A stretch of DNA of 64,000 nucleotides, taken from Pantoea sp. CCBC3-3-1. GTDB taxonomy: Bacteria > Pseudomonadota > Gammaproteobacteria > Enterobacterales > Enterobacteriaceae. Location of the stretch: positions 3,534,001 to 3,598,000 of the forward strand of contig NZ_CP034363.1 in NCBI RefSeq assembly GCF_007981265.1, written 5' to 3'. Under the pieces are notes generated by a model. It ran no database searches. It worked only from the letters and a program-made list of their open reading frames with translations, and had not been told where the DNA came from. A program made the translations under genes and the position numbers. This document shows positions 63,577 to 64,000 of this stretch, piece by piece; within the stretch, counting starts at the first letter, position 1, and every line of letters begins with the position of its first letter.

Positions 63577-64000
63577 CTACTGAGGAAGTTTCAGCCAGCC
63601 TTCAATGAAAGCATGCTGCAACAGCATAACGGTTTTAGCATCCCTGATGCGGCCATCCTTGAGCATGGCCCATGCCTGTGGAAACGAAATTTCCATCACG
63701 TCGATATCTTCATCATCCACGCCGCCGCCCTCATTCGCGCGGGTTGCGTCATTATACTCGGCGGCAAAAAAGTGCAGCAGTTCGGTTACGCCGCCCGGCG
63801 ACATATAGAGCTCGTAAAGTTTCACCACTTCACCGACTTGATAACCGGTTTCTTCAATGGCTTCTTTACGGATACAGGCTTCCGGTGAGTCATCGTCCAG
63901 CAGCCCGGCGCAGGCTTCAATCAGCATGCCGCTTTGATTGCCGTTCAGCCAGGTGGCGATACGAAACTGACGCGTGAGGATCACGCTATTTTTCTTACGA
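63577..64000 (-). CDS. nudK: GDP-mannose pyrophosphatase NudK, C-terminal part (cut by window edge)
   Basis: The frame is open to the window edge on its N-terminal side (reading [13 protein letters not shown]), so an internal GTG is not the true start. The Nudix box runs from [23 protein letters not shown] onward (in parts; REAxEExG region as KEAIEETG), followed by [17 protein letters not shown]. coli NudK hydrolyses GDP-mannose and is also next to ypfG. Confidence 0.92.
   Translation of the reverse strand, partial: RKKNSVILTRQFRIATWLNGNQSGMLIEACAGLLDDDSPEACIRKEAIEETGYQVGEVVKLYELYMSPGGVTELLHFFAAEYNDATRANEGGGVDDEDIDVMEISFPQAWAMLKDGRIRDAKTVMLLQHAFIEGWLKLPQ

Overview
The window looks like chromosome from an enterobacterium, most probably Erwiniaceae (Erwinia/Pantoea type). 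Gene order follows the glk-to-nudK arc of Escherichia coli closely: ypdAB, glk, ypeC, mntH, nupC, tRNA-Ala pair, gltX, three tRNA-Val plus tRNA-Lys, yfeR/yfeH, ypeB-ligA-zipA, cysZ-cysK, ptsHI-crr, cysM, cysPTWA, yfeYZ-ypeA, amiA-hemF, maeB, talA-tktB, ypfG and nudK. An ipdC gene for indolepyruvate decarboxylase, common in plant-associated relatives, supports the family guess. The family is inferred from content and order; no search was run.

Layout. Positions 1-8.9 kb are mostly core: a cut ypdA, ypdB, glk, divergent ipdC and a gpr-like aldo-keto reductase, ypeC, mntH with clear Fur and MntR sites, and nupC. Positions 9.0-13.3 kb hold a tightly coupled organosulfur operon: SsuD-like flavin monooxygenase, SsuA/TauA-like binding protein with no transporter beside it, thiol dioxygenase and a four-domain rhodanese. 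Positions 13.3-20.0 kb form an accessory zone: relics of an IS110-type and an IS256-type transposase, an AT-rich gene for an HNH-like protein, a GNAT acetyltransferase, a NepI-like exporter with a divergent AraC regulator, an alpha/beta hydrolase, and a dispersed GTCCG...CGGAC repeat. Positions 20.1-25.9 kb carry a YghA-like dehydrogenase, a class I phosphomannose isomerase homologue with a hydrolase, a LysR regulator with a DoxX membrane protein, and an unusual actinobacterial-type phosphoserine aminotransferase.

From 26 kb on the core returns. Two tRNA-Ala(GGC) genes face a valine/lysine tRNA operon across gltX. Just downstream of tRNA-Lys, its 3' end and terminator are duplicated with a 155-bp period. 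The cell-division and ligase cluster, the PTS operon and the sulfate/thiosulfate assimilation genes follow. A two-component system and an FCD-type regulator lie between crr and cysM. An AzlCD exporter with a divergent XRE-cupin regulator lies between ypeA and amiA. The right end has maeB, talA-tktB, an inserted DUF1624 membrane acyltransferase homologue, ypfG and a cut nudK.

Functional themes are sulfur (monooxygenase operon, cysK, cysM, cysZ, cysPTWA), carbon entry and the pentose phosphate pathway (glk, PTS, talA, tktB, maeB), and envelope or division functions (zipA, amiA, yfeY). No complete prophage, CRISPR array or recognisable full defence system was seen. The candidates for something undescribed are the sulfur operon, the HNH-like orphan gene, the dispersed repeat and the tRNA-Lys 3' duplication.
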